Part shown: piece after piece, positions 34,391 to 44,342 of the stretch
How the letters are laid out: every line of letters starts with the position of its first letter
Position numbering within the stretch: the first letter of the stretch is position 1
Assembly: GCF_024169245.1 (NCBI RefSeq)
Contig: NZ_JALJWP010000001.1
Span: forward strand, 434,001-498,000
DNA: 64,000 nt
Direction: 5' to 3'
Origin: Pseudomonas koreensis
GTDB taxonomy: Bacteria; Pseudomonadota; Gammaproteobacteria; Pseudomonadales; Pseudomonadaceae
Notes under the pieces: model-generated
What the model was told of the DNA's origin: nothing
Databases searched by the model: none
Seen by the model: only the letters and a program-made list of their open reading frames with translations
Made by a program: the position numbers and the translations under genes

Positions 34391-34736
34391 TGAAGCCCCA
34401 GCGTGGCTCGTCCGGTTGTGTCAGGAAGCCCCCCATTCCCTTTGAGTAGACGTAAAACCGGTATTACCTGTGATTGTTTGGATCCAGCCTAGCATAGCCG
34501 TTGATGGCCATTGAGCACCATGGAAATTTTTCCTACAACGGCTCTAGAACGGGCGTTCCAGGGCAAAGCTGCGGCCTAGAGCTGTTGCATTGGTCAGGAA
34601 GATCAAAAGATCGCAGCCTTCGGCAGCTCCTACAGGGGAATGCGGTCCGATGCAGGAGTTGCCGGAGGCTGCGATCTTTTGATCTTGCGCTGCCTCCCAC
34701 ACCCCAAATTCAGCTTTGGTGGTAAGCTCGCGCACC
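34391..34736. other. Divergent intergenic region between ladS and thiD
   Basis: 346 bp with no gene that I can support. It should contain the ladS and thiD promoters. The REPIN at 34599-34686 fills the thiD-proximal part; nothing else stands out. Confidence 0.5.
34599..34686. repeat. REPIN, family B
   Basis: AAGATCAAAAGATCGCAGCC and GGCTGCGATCTTTTGATCTT arms flank a short spacer; the tips are CCTTCGG and CCGGAGG. It lies 50 bp upstream of thiD. Confidence 0.9.
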
Positions 34737-35534
34737 ATGAATATCTACAGCTCCCGCCCCGTTGTCCTCTGTCTCTCCGGCCACGACCCCAGTGGTGGCG
34801 CCGGCTTGCAGGCAGATATCGAAGCCCTGCTCGCGCAGGGTTGCCATGCGGCTCCGGCCGTCACCGCCCTGACCGTGCAAGACACCGTCAACGTCACTGA
34901 CTTCCGCGTTCTCGACCGCGAGTGGGTGCTGGCCCAGGCCAACGCCGTGCTTAACGACTCCGAAGTCGCGGCGGTGAAACTGGGCATGCTCGGTTCGCTG
35001 GAAATGGTCGACACCGTCGTCGAGCTGCTCTCGGCGCACCCGCACCTGCCGGTGGTCTGCGACCCGGTGCTGCGAGCCGGCGGCGGCGGACGCCTGGGCA
35101 AGGACGAGGTCGGCTACGCGATGCGCGAGCGTCTGCTGCCGCTGTCGATCATTGCCACGCCCAATCTTCCGGAAGCGCGCATCCTCGCCGAATTGCCTGA
35201 CGGCAGCGCCGACGAATGCGCAGAAAAACTCCTGCCGTTCGTCAAGAACCTGCTGATCACCGGCGGCCACGGCGACGAAACTGAGATCCACAACCGCGTG
35301 TACAGCCGCGACGGTCTGCGCGAAACCTTTATCTGCCAGCGCCTGCCGGGCAGCTACCACGGCTCCGGTTGCACGCTGGCCAGCGCCCTCGCCGGTCGAT
35401 TGGCCCAGGGCGAACATTTGGCCAGTGCCGTGCGCAGTGCGCTGGATTACACCTGGCGGACCCTGCGCGACGCCGAACAACTGGGCAAAGGCCAGTTCGT
35501 GCCGCGTCGCCTGCCGCTGGATTTCTGCTCGTAA
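34737..35534 (+). CDS. thiD: Hydroxymethylpyrimidine / phosphomethylpyrimidine kinase
   Basis: It phosphorylates HMP and HMP-P in thiamine synthesis. The 265-residue ribokinase-fold protein has LSGHDPSGGAGLQADIEAL (substrate site), VVCDPVLRAGGG, and GSYHGSGCTLASALAG with the catalytic Cys/Gly anion hole. It starts at MNIYSSRP. thiE follows after 18 bp and hemL after thiE, on one probable transcript. Confidence 0.94.
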   Translation: MNIYSSRPVVLCLSGHDPSGGAGLQADIEALLAQGCHAAPAVTALTVQDTVNVTDFRVLDREWVLAQANAVLNDSEVAAVKLGMLGSLEMVDTVVELLSAHPHLPVVCDPVLRAGGGGRLGKDEVGYAMRERLLPLSIIATPNLPEARILAELPDGSADECAEKLLPFVKNLLITGGHGDETEIHNRVYSRDGLRETFICQRLPGSYHGSGCTLASALAGRLAQGEHLASAVRSALDYTWRTLRDAEQLGKGQFVPRRLPLDFCS

Positions 35535-35552
35535 CGTCGTGAGGTCTGCCCG

Positions 35553-36176
35553 ATGAAACTCCGTGGCCTGTATGCCATCACCGACAGCCAGTTGCTGGCC
35601 GGCAAGTTTCTGTCTTACGTGGAGGCGGCGCTCGATGGCGGCGTCACCCTGCTGCAATACCGCGACAAGAGCAGCGACGAGGCCCGCCGTCTGCGCGAGG
35701 CCGAAGCGCTGCGCAATCTGTGCGAACGCTACAAAACGCAGTTGATCATCAACGACGACGCCGAACTGGCCGCGCGCCTCAACGTCGGCGTGCACCTCGG
35801 CCAGACCGACGGCCCGCTGTCGCCGACCCGCGCCCTGCTCGGTTCGAAAGCGATCATCGGTTCGACCTGCCACGGGCAGATCGCCCTGGCCGAACAAGCC
35901 GCCAAAGAAGGCGCGAGTTACGTCGCCTTCGGCCGCTTCTTCAATTCCACCACCAAACCCGGCGCGCCGAGTTGCAGCCTCGACTTGCTCGACGAAGCCA
36001 AACGCACGCTGCACTTGCCGATCTGCGCGATTGGCGGCATCACCCTCGATAACGCCGCGCCGCTGGTCGAGCACGGTGTCGATCTGCTCGCCGTGGTCCA
36101 TGGCCTGTTCGGTGCCGAGAGCCGCGCCGAAGTGACCCGCCGCGCCCGCGCCTTCAACGAACTTCTGAAAATCTGA
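35553..36176 (+). CDS. thiE: Thiamine-phosphate synthase
   Basis: It joins HMP-PP and thiazole phosphate to thiamine phosphate. The 207-residue TIM barrel has LLQYRDK near the N terminus, [19 protein letters not shown], the phosphate loop [15 protein letters not shown] and [10 protein letters not shown]. It lies between thiD and hemL with short gaps. Confidence 0.95.
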   Translation: MKLRGLYAITDSQLLAGKFLSYVEAALDGGVTLLQYRDKSSDEARRLREAEALRNLCERYKTQLIINDDAELAARLNVGVHLGQTDGPLSPTRALLGSKAIIGSTCHGQIALAEQAAKEGASYVAFGRFFNSTTKPGAPSCSLDLLDEAKRTLHLPICAIGGITLDNAAPLVEHGVDLLAVVHGLFGAESRAEVTRRARAFNELLKI

Positions 36177-36191
36177 TTTGAGAGCCCGATC

Positions 36192-37475
36192 ATGTCTCGT
36201 TCCGAAACCCTGTTTGCCAATGCTCAGAAACACATCCCCGGCGGCGTCAACTCGCCGGTGCGCGCGTTCAAGAGCGTCGGTGGCACACCGCTGTTCTTCA
36301 AACATGCCGAAGGTGCCTACGTCACCGACGAAGACGACAAGCGTTATGTCGATTACGTCGGTTCGTGGGGTCCGATGATCCTTGGCCACAGCCATCCGGA
36401 CGTGCTCGACGCGGTGCGCAATCAACTGCAACACGGCCTGTCCTACGGCGCGCCGACATCGATGGAAACCGAGATGGCCGATCTGGTCTGCTCGCTGGTG
36501 CCGTCGATGGACATGGTGCGCATGGTCAGCTCCGGCACCGAAGCGACCATGAGCGCGATCCGTCTGGCCCGTGGTTTCACCGGTCGCGACAGCATCATCA
36601 AATTCGAAGGCTGCTACCACGGCCACTCCGATAGCCTGTTGGTCAAGGCCGGTTCCGGCGCATTGACCCAGGGAGTACCGAGCTCGGCCGGCGTGCCGGC
36701 AGCGTTTGCCAAACACACCCTGACCCTGCCGTTCAACGACATCGACGCGGTGGAAGCGATGCTCGCCGAAGTGGGCGAAGACGTGGCGTGCATCATCGTC
36801 GAGCCGGTCGCGGGCAACATGAATTGCGTGCCGCCAGCGCCGGGCTTTCTCGAAGGTCTGCGTTCGCTGTGCGACAAGCACGGCGTGGTGCTTATCTTCG
36901 ACGAAGTGATGACCGGTTTCCGCGTCGCCCTCGGCGGTGCCCAGGCGCACTACGGCGTGACGCCGGACCTGACCACGTTCGGCAAGATCATCGGCGGCGG
37001 CATGCCGGTGGGCTGCTTCGGTGGCAAGCGCGAGATCATGCAGCGCATCGCCCCGCTCGGCCCGGTGTATCAGGCAGGTACGCTGTCGGGTAATCCGCTG
37101 GCAATGGCGGCCGGCCTGACGACCCTGCGCCTGATCAGCCGCCCGGGTTTCCACGCTGAGCTGACCGACTACACCACGCGCCTGCTTGATGGCCTGCAAC
37201 AGCGCGCCGACGCAGCGGGCATTCCGTTCGTGACCACCCAGGCCGGCGGCATGTTCGGTCTGTACTTCAGCGGCGCCGACGACATCGTCACTTTCGACGA
37301 CGTGATGGCCAGCGACGCGGCACTGTTCGGCCGCTTCTTCCACCTGATGCTTGAAGGGGGCGTGTACCTGGCACCAAGCGCCTTTGAAGCCGGTTTCACC
37401 TCGATCGCTCACGGCGACGCCGAGTTGCAACTGACGCTGGACGCTGCCGAGCGTGCCTTCGCCGCATTGAAATAA
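36192..37475 (+). CDS. hemL: Glutamate-1-semialdehyde 2,1-aminomutase
   Basis: This PLP enzyme makes 5-aminolevulinate, the first tetrapyrrole precursor of the C5 pathway. It has 427 residues (426 in E. coli). [47 protein letters not shown], and [13 protein letters not shown] with the PLP Lys are present. A hairpin terminator follows at 37486. Confidence 0.96.
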   Translation: MSRSETLFANAQKHIPGGVNSPVRAFKSVGGTPLFFKHAEGAYVTDEDDKRYVDYVGSWGPMILGHSHPDVLDAVRNQLQHGLSYGAPTSMETEMADLVCSLVPSMDMVRMVSSGTEATMSAIRLARGFTGRDSIIKFEGCYHGHSDSLLVKAGSGALTQGVPSSAGVPAAFAKHTLTLPFNDIDAVEAMLAEVGEDVACIIVEPVAGNMNCVPPAPGFLEGLRSLCDKHGVVLIFDEVMTGFRVALGGAQAHYGVTPDLTTFGKIIGGGMPVGCFGGKREIMQRIAPLGPVYQAGTLSGNPLAMAAGLTTLRLISRPGFHAELTDYTTRLLDGLQQRADAAGIPFVTTQAGGMFGLYFSGADDIVTFDDVMASDAALFGRFFHLMLEGGVYLAPSAFEAGFTSIAHGDAELQLTLDAAERAFAALK

Positions 37476-37485
37476 TCGCCGCACC

Positions 37486-37516
37486 GCTGACGTTGGCTAT
37501 GGCCAGCGTCAGCTTT
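37486..37516 (+). terminator. Terminator after hemL
   Basis: GCTGACGTTGGC and GCCAGCGTCAGC form a 12-bp stem (one G-T pair) with a TATG loop, followed by TTT. It begins 10 bp after the hemL stop. Confidence 0.65.
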
Positions 37517-37611
37517 CACCTACATCCGCTCGGTTTTTCCGACGCATCTGCGAAAAAGCTGCCTGAATCCGGCGATATATTCCCCATGCAGCAGAAAAAC
37601 GAGTAAAGACT

Positions 37612-37641
37612 TTGTAAGGTTGGCCTCGCTTATTTCATAAT
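37612..37641 (+). promoter_or_regulatory. Sigma-70-like promoter of the Sel1 protein gene
   Basis: TTGTAA (37612-37617), an 18-nt spacer and CATAAT (37636-37641). Because the -10 covers an ATG at 37640, it supports the downstream start at 37700. Confidence 0.5.
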
Positions 37642-37699
37642 GCGCGCTTATTGGATCCCTCGACGGGTCCGCGTGCCCTTCAGAGGTAAGTCGATTCCC

Positions 37700-38254
37700 A
37701 TGAACCGCACCGGCCGCACCCTTGCATTGGGCTGCCTGTTGCTCCTTCAGCCCCTGCTCGCGCATGCACAAGCAGGCGGCAACTCGTTGTTGATCCCGGC
37801 GATGGGTCGTTGCACCCTCAATACTCAGCCGCAAGACGTCACGCAGGCACTGGCCGCCTGCCAGAAAGCGGCGGATGAAGGGGACGCGCAAGCGCAATAC
37901 GAGTTGGGTGAGTTCTACTACGACGGCAAGAACGCGCCGCGCGACCTCAATCAAGCCCTGAGCTATTTCGAAAAGGCCTCGTTGCAAGGCCATGCCCAGG
38001 CGCAATTCAAGCTCGGCAGCATGTTCTTCCACGGCGAGGGCGTGCAGGCCAACAATATCCAGGCGTACATCGTGCTGAAGATGGCGGCGGTCAACGGTGC
38101 CGAAGAGGCGCTGGACACGGCCGACGAAGTCTCGGAAAAGATGTCCCGCGAAGATCTGGAAACCGCCACTCAGGTGCTCGGGCAGATTTTCCGCAAATAC
38201 CTGATGGAACTGCAAAGCGCGGATGGGCGTACGCCGTTTTCGCCTCTTCCCTGA
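37700..38254 (+). CDS. Secreted Sel1/TPR-repeat protein
   Basis: This 184-residue protein has a signal peptide (cleavage after LAHA/QA), then AGGNSLLIPAMGRCTLN and two Sel1-like repeats (DAQAQYELGEFYYDGKNAPRD and HAQAQFKLGSMFFHGEGVQAN). Such repeats mediate protein contacts. The location next to hemL matches P. aeruginosa PA3978 as I recall it. The start at 37700 has AGAGGTAAG upstream and exposes the signal peptide. Confidence 0.82.
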   Translation: MNRTGRTLALGCLLLLQPLLAHAQAGGNSLLIPAMGRCTLNTQPQDVTQALAACQKAADEGDAQAQYELGEFYYDGKNAPRDLNQALSYFEKASLQGHAQAQFKLGSMFFHGEGVQANNIQAYIVLKMAAVNGAEEALDTADEVSEKMSREDLETATQVLGQIFRKYLMELQSADGRTPFSPLP

Positions 38255-38280
38255 TTTTTGCGCCGACCTTTCTGGCCTCT

Positions 38281-38354
38281 TCGCGAGCAGGCTCGCTCCC
38301 ACAGTAGATCTCCAGTGTTCAGAAGATCCCCTGTGGGAGCGAGCCTGCTCGCGA
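38281..38354. repeat. REPIN, family A
   Basis: Arms TCGCGAGCAGGCTCGCTCCC and GGGAGCGAGCCTGCTCGCGA flank about 30 nt, between convergent genes. Confidence 0.9.
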
Positions 38355-38377
38355 ATGAGGCGACGCGGTCTTGAAGC

Positions 38378-38707
38378 TTACTTTTCAGGCATCGGCATCG
38401 GAAACGGCATGACATTGCCGACCGCACCGCGGGCTTCGCTGATTTTCGCCGTGCCCAGGCGCTCCACTTCGTCGATGCGCACAATCGAATGCATCGGTAC
38501 AAAGCTGCGCACCACGCCTTCGAATTGCGCCTTGAGCTTTTCTTCGCTCGGATCGACGACCATTTGCGTGCGCTCGCCAAAGACGAATTCTTCAACTTCC
38601 AGGAAACCCCACAGATCACTTTGATAGATCTGCTTGGCGTACATTTCGAACACCTGGCCCTGGTTGAGGAAAATCACCTTGTAGATTGGAGCTTCGCGTT
38701 TGGTCAT
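38378..38707 (-). CDS. DUF1820 family protein
   Basis: This 109-residue soluble protein opens with IYKVIFLNQGQVFEMYAKQIYQSDLWGFLEVEEFVFGE, the DUF1820 signature, and ends in a Pro/Met-rich tail. Function is unknown. It is divergent from miaB, the usual neighbour in Pseudomonas. Confidence 0.88.
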   Translation of the reverse strand: MTKREAPIYKVIFLNQGQVFEMYAKQIYQSDLWGFLEVEEFVFGERTQMVVDPSEEKLKAQFEGVVRSFVPMHSIVRIDEVERLGTAKISEARGAVGNVMPFPMPMPEK

Positions 38708-38798
38708 GGCGGGCGGATAACATCGGGGTAAAAATGAGGGCGCGAACTATAGCATAGCCACCGGACGCACAGCGGTAGGAACCTGACGGCTTGTTCCC

Positions 38799-38804
38799 TA
38801 TAAT
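38799..38804 (+). promoter_or_regulatory. Consensus -10 element of miaB
   Basis: A perfect TATAAT lies 36 bp upstream of the miaB ATG. A TAGGAA hexamer 17 bp further upstream is a weak -35. Confidence 0.5.
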
Positions 38805-38839
38805 GCGCGGTTCTTTGAATCACGTGACGACCCGAATCC

Positions 38840-40168
38840 ATGGCCAAGAAGCTTTACATCGAAACCCACGGTTGCCAGATGAACGAGTACGACAGCTCGC
38901 GCATGGTCGATCTGCTGGGCGAACATCAGGCCCTGGAAGTCACCGCTCGCGCGGAAGACGCCGACGTGATTCTGCTCAACACCTGCTCGATCCGCGAACG
39001 CGCGCAAGACCGCGTGTATTCGCAGCTCGGCCGCTGGCGCGAACTGAAGCTGGCCAACCCGGAGATGGTCATCGCCGTCGGCGGTTGCGTGGCCAGTCAG
39101 GAAGGCGCGGCGATCCGCGATCGCGCTCCGTACGTCGACGTGGTGTTCGGCCCGCAGACCCTGCACCGTCTGCCGGAGATGATCGACGCAGCGCGCATTA
39201 CCAAGCTGCCGCAAGTCGACGTCTCCTTCCCGGAAATCGAAAAATTCGACCACCTGCCCGAGCCGCGCATCGACGGTCCGAGCGCTTATGTGTCGGTGAT
39301 GGAAGGTTGCAGCAAGTACTGCACGTTCTGCGTGGTGCCGTACACCCGAGGCGAAGAAGTCAGCCGGCCGTTCGATGACGTGATCGCGGAAATCATTCAC
39401 CTCGCCGAACACGGCGTGCGTGAAGTGACCTTGCTCGGGCAGAACGTCAACGGCTATCGCGGCCAGACCCACGACGGTCGTCTGGCCGACCTGGCCGAGC
39501 TGATCCGCGTGGTCGCGGCCGTCGACGGCATCGACCGCATCCGCTACACCACCTCGCACCCGCTGGAGTTCTCCGACAGCCTGATCCAGGCCCACGCCGA
39601 AGTGCCGGAACTGGTCAAGCACCTGCACTTGCCAGTGCAGTCGGGCTCGGACCGGATTCTCGCGGCGATGAAGCGCAACCACACGGCGCTGGAGTACAAA
39701 TCCAAGCTGCGCAAACTGCGCGCCGCCGTACCGGGGATCTGCATCAGTTCGGACTTCATCGTCGGTTTCCCTGGCGAGACCGAGAAAGATTTCGAGCAGA
39801 CCATGAAGCTGATTGCCGATGTCGGTTTCGATTTCTCCTACTCGTTCGTCTATAGCCAGCGCCCGGGCACACCGGCCGCCGATCTGGCCGATGACACCCC
39901 GGAAGAACTGAAGAAAGAACGTCTGAACGCACTGCAACATCGCTTGAATCAGCAGGGCTTCGAGATCAGCCGACAAATGGTCGGCTCGATCCAGCGCATT
40001 CTGGTGACCGATTATTCGAAGAAAGACCCGGGCGAACTGCAGGGCCGTACCGAGAATAACCGTATCGTCAACTTCCGCTGCGACAATCCGACCCTGATCG
40101 GCCAGTTCGCCGATGTGCACATCGACGCCGCGCAACCGCACTCGCTGCGTGGTTCGCTGATTCAATAA
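38840..40168 (+). CDS. miaB: tRNA-2-methylthio-N6-isopentenyladenosine synthase
   Basis: This radical-SAM methylthiotransferase modifies A37 of tRNAs. It has 442 residues. The N-terminal cluster Cys lie in [20 protein letters not shown] and VGGCVASQE; the radical-SAM motif is [17 protein letters not shown]; the C-terminal TRAM domain ends [18 protein letters not shown]. phoH, ybeY, corC and lnt follow in the same direction, though a REPIN intervenes. Confidence 0.96.
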   Translation: MAKKLYIETHGCQMNEYDSSRMVDLLGEHQALEVTARAEDADVILLNTCSIRERAQDRVYSQLGRWRELKLANPEMVIAVGGCVASQEGAAIRDRAPYVDVVFGPQTLHRLPEMIDAARITKLPQVDVSFPEIEKFDHLPEPRIDGPSAYVSVMEGCSKYCTFCVVPYTRGEEVSRPFDDVIAEIIHLAEHGVREVTLLGQNVNGYRGQTHDGRLADLAELIRVVAAVDGIDRIRYTTSHPLEFSDSLIQAHAEVPELVKHLHLPVQSGSDRILAAMKRNHTALEYKSKLRKLRAAVPGICISSDFIVGFPGETEKDFEQTMKLIADVGFDFSYSFVYSQRPGTPAADLADDTPEELKKERLNALQHRLNQQGFEISRQMVGSIQRILVTDYSKKDPGELQGRTENNRIVNFRCDNPTLIGQFADVHIDAAQPHSLRGSLIQ

Positions 40169-40180
40169 CACTGCATTTCT

Positions 40181-40272
40181 CCTGTGGGCGCGAGCCTGCT
40201 CGCGAAGGCGGTCTGTCAGACACATCAATGTTGAATGTGTCGCCGCCTTCGCGAGCAGGCTCGCTCCCACAG
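40181..40272. repeat. REPIN, family A
   Basis: Arms CCTGTGGGCGCGAGCCTGCT and AGCAGGCTCGCTCCCACAGG flank about 45 nt, between miaB and phoH. Confidence 0.9.
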
Positions 40273-40384
40273 GTACAGCGCCAGAGGCATGAATCGGGTG
40301 GGCTCATTTAAGAGCTTTCGCACCCACGCCACTGGCGTTATCCTTGATTTCATCCTAATTGCCCCAGGGCGGCTAAATACGACC

Positions 40385-41380
40385 TTGAACGCACCCATCG
40401 AACCACATCGTTTTCTCCTCGAGCCTTTTGAGGCTCGCCGCTTCGCCAATCTGTGCGGGCAATTCGACGAGCATTTGCGCTTGATCGAACAGCGCCTGGC
40501 CATCGAGATCCGCAATCGCGGAAACCAGTTCGAGCTGATTGGCGATCCAAAACTCACCACGTCCGCGGAAAACCTGCTGCGCCGCCTGTACCGGGAAACC
40601 AAGGGTACCGAGCTGTCGCCAGACCTGGTGCACCTGTTCATCCAGGAATCGGCCGGCGATCTGGACAATCCAGCCCCTGCCGAACCGACCGTCGCCCTGC
40701 GCACGAAAAAAGGCATGATTCGCCCACGCGGCTTGAATCAGCAGCGCTACGTGAAGGAAATCCTTGGCAACGACATCAACTTCGGCATCGGCCCGGCCGG
40801 TACCGGCAAGACCTATCTGGCCGTGGCCTGCGCGGTGGATGCGCTGGAGCGCGAGCAGATCCGCCGCATCCTGCTGGTGCGTCCGGCGGTCGAAGCGGGT
40901 GAAAAGCTCGGCTTCCTGCCTGGCGACCTGTCGCAAAAGATCGACCCGTACCTGCGCCCGCTCTACGACGCGCTGTACGAAATGCTCGGTTTTGAATACG
41001 TCGCCAAGTTGATCGAAAAGCAGGTGATTGAAGTCGCGCCGCTGGCCTACATGCGCGGTCGCACGCTGAACAACAGTTTCATCATTCTCGACGAAAGCCA
41101 GAACACCACCGTCGAACAGATGAAGATGTTCCTCACGCGCATCGGCTTCGGCTCCACCGCCGTCATCACTGGCGACATCACCCAGGTCGACTTGCCGCGC
41201 GGCACCAAGTCCGGCCTGCACCATGTGATCGAAGTGCTGAAAGACGTGCCGGGCATCAGCTTCACCCACTTCCAGCCCAAAGACGTCGTGCGCCACCCGT
41301 TGGTGCAGCGGATTGTCGAGGCCTACGAGCGCTTCGAAACCCGTGCCGAAGCCGCGAAGGAAGCCTCGCGCGATGCTTGA
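40385..41380 (+). CDS. ybeZ: PhoH-family ATPase (YbeZ)
   Basis: This protein of about 331 residues has a PhoH domain with Walker [31 protein letters not shown] and [11 protein letters not shown] (Walker B). The upstream frame runs into the REPIN, so I place the start at TTG 40385 ([19 protein letters not shown]), with CAGGG upstream. YbeZ works with the RNase YbeY, whose gene overlaps by 8 bp, in ribosome maturation or quality control. Confidence 0.9.
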   Translation: MNAPIEPHRFLLEPFEARRFANLCGQFDEHLRLIEQRLAIEIRNRGNQFELIGDPKLTTSAENLLRRLYRETKGTELSPDLVHLFIQESAGDLDNPAPAEPTVALRTKKGMIRPRGLNQQRYVKEILGNDINFGIGPAGTGKTYLAVACAVDALEREQIRRILLVRPAVEAGEKLGFLPGDLSQKIDPYLRPLYDALYEMLGFEYVAKLIEKQVIEVAPLAYMRGRTLNNSFIILDESQNTTVEQMKMFLTRIGFGSTAVITGDITQVDLPRGTKSGLHHVIEVLKDVPGISFTHFQPKDVVRHPLVQRIVEAYERFETRAEAAKEASRDA

Positions 41381-41867
41381 GCTGGATCTGCAAATCGCCA
41401 CCGAGGCCAGCGCGCCGAGTGAAGCCGAGTTCCGCCAGTGGTGCGAACTGGCCCTGCGCCAGCGCACCGCTGATTCGGAAATGACCATTCGTCTGGTCGA
41501 CGAGGAAGAAGGCCGCGAGCTCAACCACACCTGGCGCCACAAGGATTACGCGACCAATGTGTTGTCGTTCCCGGCGGAAGTGCCCGACGAGTTTCTCGAT
41601 ATCCCGCTGCTTGGCGATCTGGTGATCTGCGTGGCCGTGGTCGAACGCGAAGCCGCCGAGCAGGGCAAGGAACTAAAGGCCCACTGGGCACATCTGGTCA
41701 TTCACGGCTGCTTGCATCTGCTCGGTTACGACCATATAGATGACGACGAAGCCGAGGAAATGGAAGCACTGGAACGCGAGTTGCTTGCTGAACTGGGCTA
41801 TCCCGATCCGTACGCGGACGACGAAACCGAACACTCCCCTATCGTTACAACAAAGGATTCAGAGTAA
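41373..41867 (+). CDS. ybeY: Endoribonuclease YbeY
   Basis: This 164-residue metal-dependent RNase acts in 16S rRNA 3' maturation and ribosome quality control. The zinc-binding [15 protein letters not shown] (HxxxHxxxxxH) is intact; [18 protein letters not shown] precedes it. The ATG overlaps the ybeZ stop (ATGCTTGA), so translation is coupled. Confidence 0.95.
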   Translation: MLELDLQIATEASAPSEAEFRQWCELALRQRTADSEMTIRLVDEEEGRELNHTWRHKDYATNVLSFPAEVPDEFLDIPLLGDLVICVAVVEREAAEQGKELKAHWAHLVIHGCLHLLGYDHIDDDEAEEMEALERELLAELGYPDPYADDETEHSPIVTTKDSE

Positions 41868-41872
41868 TCGCT

Positions 41873-42712
41873 ATGAGCGAAGATCGATCGAGCAACGGGC
41901 AGAAGTCATGGCTGGGTAAACTGACCCAGGCTTTTGCCCACGAGCCGAAGAACCGTCAGGAGCTCCTCGAGCTGCTGCGTGATGCACATCAGAACAAACT
42001 GCTGGACAGCGAAGCGTTGGCCATCGTCGAAGGCGCCATTCAGGTGGCTGACCTGCAAGTGCGCGACATCATGGTGCCGCGCTCGCAGATGATCAGCATC
42101 AAGGCGACCCAGACACCCCGCGAATTCCTCCCTGCCGTGGTCGACTCGGCCCACTCGCGTTATCCGGTCATCGGCGAAAGCCATGACGACGTGATGGGCG
42201 TGCTGCTCGCCAAGGATCTGCTGCCGCTGATCCTCAAGGAAAACGGCGACAGCTTCAACATCAAGGACCTGCTGCGCCCGGCCACCTTCGTGCCGGAGTC
42301 CAAGCGTCTGAACGTGTTGCTGCGTGAATTCCGCGCCAACCACAATCACATGGCCATCGTCATTGACGAATACGGCGGCGTGGCCGGTCTGGTGACCATC
42401 GAAGACGTACTGGAACAGATCGTCGGCGATATCGAAGACGAGCACGACGTCGAAGAAGACAGCTACATCAAGCCGCTGCCCAGCGGTGATTTCCTGATCA
42501 AGGCACTGACGCCGATCGAGAACTTCAACGAGTTCTTCGACAGCGAGTTCTCCGACGACGAGTTCGACACCGTCGGCGGTCTGGTGATGAGCGCGTTCGG
42601 CCACTTGCCAAAACGCAACGAAATCACTGAAATCGGCGCCTATCGTTTCCGCATCCTGAACGCCGACAGCCGTCGGATTCATTTGCTGCGACTCACACCA
42701 ATCGCCCGGTAA
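41873..42712 (+). CDS. corC: CorC/HlyC-family protein with CBS domains
   Basis: This 279-residue cytoplasmic CorC/YbeX homologue has two CBS domains (VRDIMVPRSQMISI, MAIVIDEYGGVAGLVTIEDVLEQIVGDI) and the C-terminal CorC_HlyC domain (FDTVGGLVMSAFGHLPKRNE). It is linked to Mg/Co handling and, with YbeY/YbeZ, to ribosome function. It lies 5 bp after ybeY and 18 bp before lnt. Confidence 0.93.
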   Translation: MSEDRSSNGQKSWLGKLTQAFAHEPKNRQELLELLRDAHQNKLLDSEALAIVEGAIQVADLQVRDIMVPRSQMISIKATQTPREFLPAVVDSAHSRYPVIGESHDDVMGVLLAKDLLPLILKENGDSFNIKDLLRPATFVPESKRLNVLLREFRANHNHMAIVIDEYGGVAGLVTIEDVLEQIVGDIEDEHDVEEDSYIKPLPSGDFLIKALTPIENFNEFFDSEFSDDEFDTVGGLVMSAFGHLPKRNEITEIGAYRFRILNADSRRIHLLRLTPIAR

Positions 42713-42730
42713 AGAAATCTAAGGACTGAA

Positions 42731-44254
42731 ATGCGCTGGACTACCCGCCCCGGCTGGCCCGGTAACCTGCTGGCCGTGGCGGCCGGTGCAATCACCACGT
42801 TCGCTCTTGCCCCGTTCGACATCTGGCCACTGGCGTTGCTGGCGGTCGGATTGTTCTATGCCGGTTTGCGTGAGCTGAGTCCGCGTCAGGCGCTGGGCCG
42901 TGGCTGGTGCTTCGGCTTCGGCCTGTTCGGCGCCGGCACCAGCTGGATCTATTACAGCATTCACCATTTTGGCGGCGCTTCGGTGTTGCTCGCCGGGTTC
43001 CTGATGCTGCTGTTCACCGCGGCGATTGCCTGGTTCTTCGCCCTGCCCGCCTGGTTGTGGGCGCGCTGGTTGCGTCGCAACGAAGCACCGCTGGCGGATG
43101 CCTTGGCATTTGCCGCGCTGTGGGTCGGCCAGGAAGCGTTTCGCGGTTGGTTCCTCACCGGTTTCCCGTGGCTTTACTCCGGTTACAGTCAGCTCGACGG
43201 TCCGCTGGCCGGGCTCGCGCCAGTGGGCGGTATGTGGCTGGTGTCGTTCGTTCTGGCACTGACCGCAGCCTTGATCTACAACGCTCCGCGCTTGTTGCAG
43301 GCTCGCCGCAAAGGCTTTATCGCTGCCGGCCTGGTACTTCTGCTGGGGCCTTGGGCAGCAGGCGTCGCCCTCAAAGGCCATGCCTGGACCAGCCCGTCCG
43401 GCGCACCGCTGACAGTCGCCGCCATTCAGGGCAACGTCGCGCAAAGCATGAAATGGGACCCGGCCGAGCTCAACGCACAACTGGCGCTGTACCGCGACTT
43501 GAGCTTCCGTTCCAAACCGGTCGATCTGCTGATCTGGCCGGAAACCGCCGTGCCGGTGCTGAAGGAGTCCGCCGAAGGCTACCTGACAATGATGGGCAAC
43601 TTCGCCGCCGAGCGTAAGTCGGCGTTGATCACCGGCGTGCCGATCCGCCAGACCGTGCATCACGAGCGGCGCTTCTTCAACGGCATCACCGTAGTCGGCG
43701 AAGGCGATGGCACTTACCTGAAGCAAAAACTGGTGCCGTTCGGCGAGTACGTGCCGTTGCAGGACGTGTTGCGCGGTTTGATCGCGTTCTTCGATTTACC
43801 GATGTCGGACTTCGCTCGCGGCCCTTCCGATCAGGCGCTCTTGCAGGCCAAGGGTTATCAGATCGCACCGTTCATCTGTTACGAAGTGGTCTATCCGGAA
43901 TTCGCCGCCGGCCTGTCGGCACGCAGCGATCTGTTGCTGACCATCAGCAATGACACCTGGTTCGGCACCTCGATCGGGCCGCTGCAACATCTGCAAATGG
44001 CGCAGATGCGCGCGCTTGAGGCCGGACGCTGGATGATCCGCGCGACCAACAACGGCGTCACCGGCCTGATCAATCCGTTCGGCCAGATCACCGCGCAGAT
44101 TCCGCAGTTCGAACAGGGCGTGCTGTACGGGGAAGTGGTGCCGATGCACGACCTGACGCCGTATCTGCAATGGCGTTCATGGCCGTTGATCGTGTTGTGC
44201 CTGCTGCTGTTTGGCTGGGCGCTGATGGCCAACCGCATGTCGAAGACTCTTTAA
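42731..44254 (+). CDS. lnt: Apolipoprotein N-acyltransferase
   Basis: It adds the third acyl chain to lipoproteins at the inner membrane. The 507-residue protein has six or more N-terminal membrane segments, a nitrilase-like periplasmic domain with the Glu of LIWPETAVPV, Lys of YLKQKLVPFGEYVP and Cys of PFICYEVVYPEF, and a C-terminal membrane helix. It ends the ybeZ-ybeY-corC-lnt run; a REPIN follows. Confidence 0.95.
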   Translation: MRWTTRPGWPGNLLAVAAGAITTFALAPFDIWPLALLAVGLFYAGLRELSPRQALGRGWCFGFGLFGAGTSWIYYSIHHFGGASVLLAGFLMLLFTAAIAWFFALPAWLWARWLRRNEAPLADALAFAALWVGQEAFRGWFLTGFPWLYSGYSQLDGPLAGLAPVGGMWLVSFVLALTAALIYNAPRLLQARRKGFIAAGLVLLLGPWAAGVALKGHAWTSPSGAPLTVAAIQGNVAQSMKWDPAELNAQLALYRDLSFRSKPVDLLIWPETAVPVLKESAEGYLTMMGNFAAERKSALITGVPIRQTVHHERRFFNGITVVGEGDGTYLKQKLVPFGEYVPLQDVLRGLIAFFDLPMSDFARGPSDQALLQAKGYQIAPFICYEVVYPEFAAGLSARSDLLLTISNDTWFGTSIGPLQHLQMAQMRALEAGRWMIRATNNGVTGLINPFGQITAQIPQFEQGVLYGEVVPMHDLTPYLQWRSWPLIVLCLLLFGWALMANRMSKTL

Positions 44255-44256
44255 AG

Positions 44257-44342
44257 CAAAAGATCGCAGCCTTCGGCAGCTCCTACAGGGAAAACGCAAA
44301 TCCCCTTGTAGGAGCTGCCGCAGGCTGCGATCTTTTGATCTT
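44257..44342. repeat. REPIN, family B
   Basis: Arms AAAAGATCGCAGCCTTCGGC and the inverted copy with a CCGCAGG tip; the end touches the ydcF stop codon. It lies between convergent genes. Confidence 0.9.

Noticed and set aside
34710..37484. A 924-codon open frame on the minus strand
   Set aside because: It lies antisense to thiD, thiE and hemL, whose products are unmistakable; it is a by-product of GC-rich codon bias. The 945-codon frame antisense to leuS and the frames antisense to quiC and hrpB are the same.
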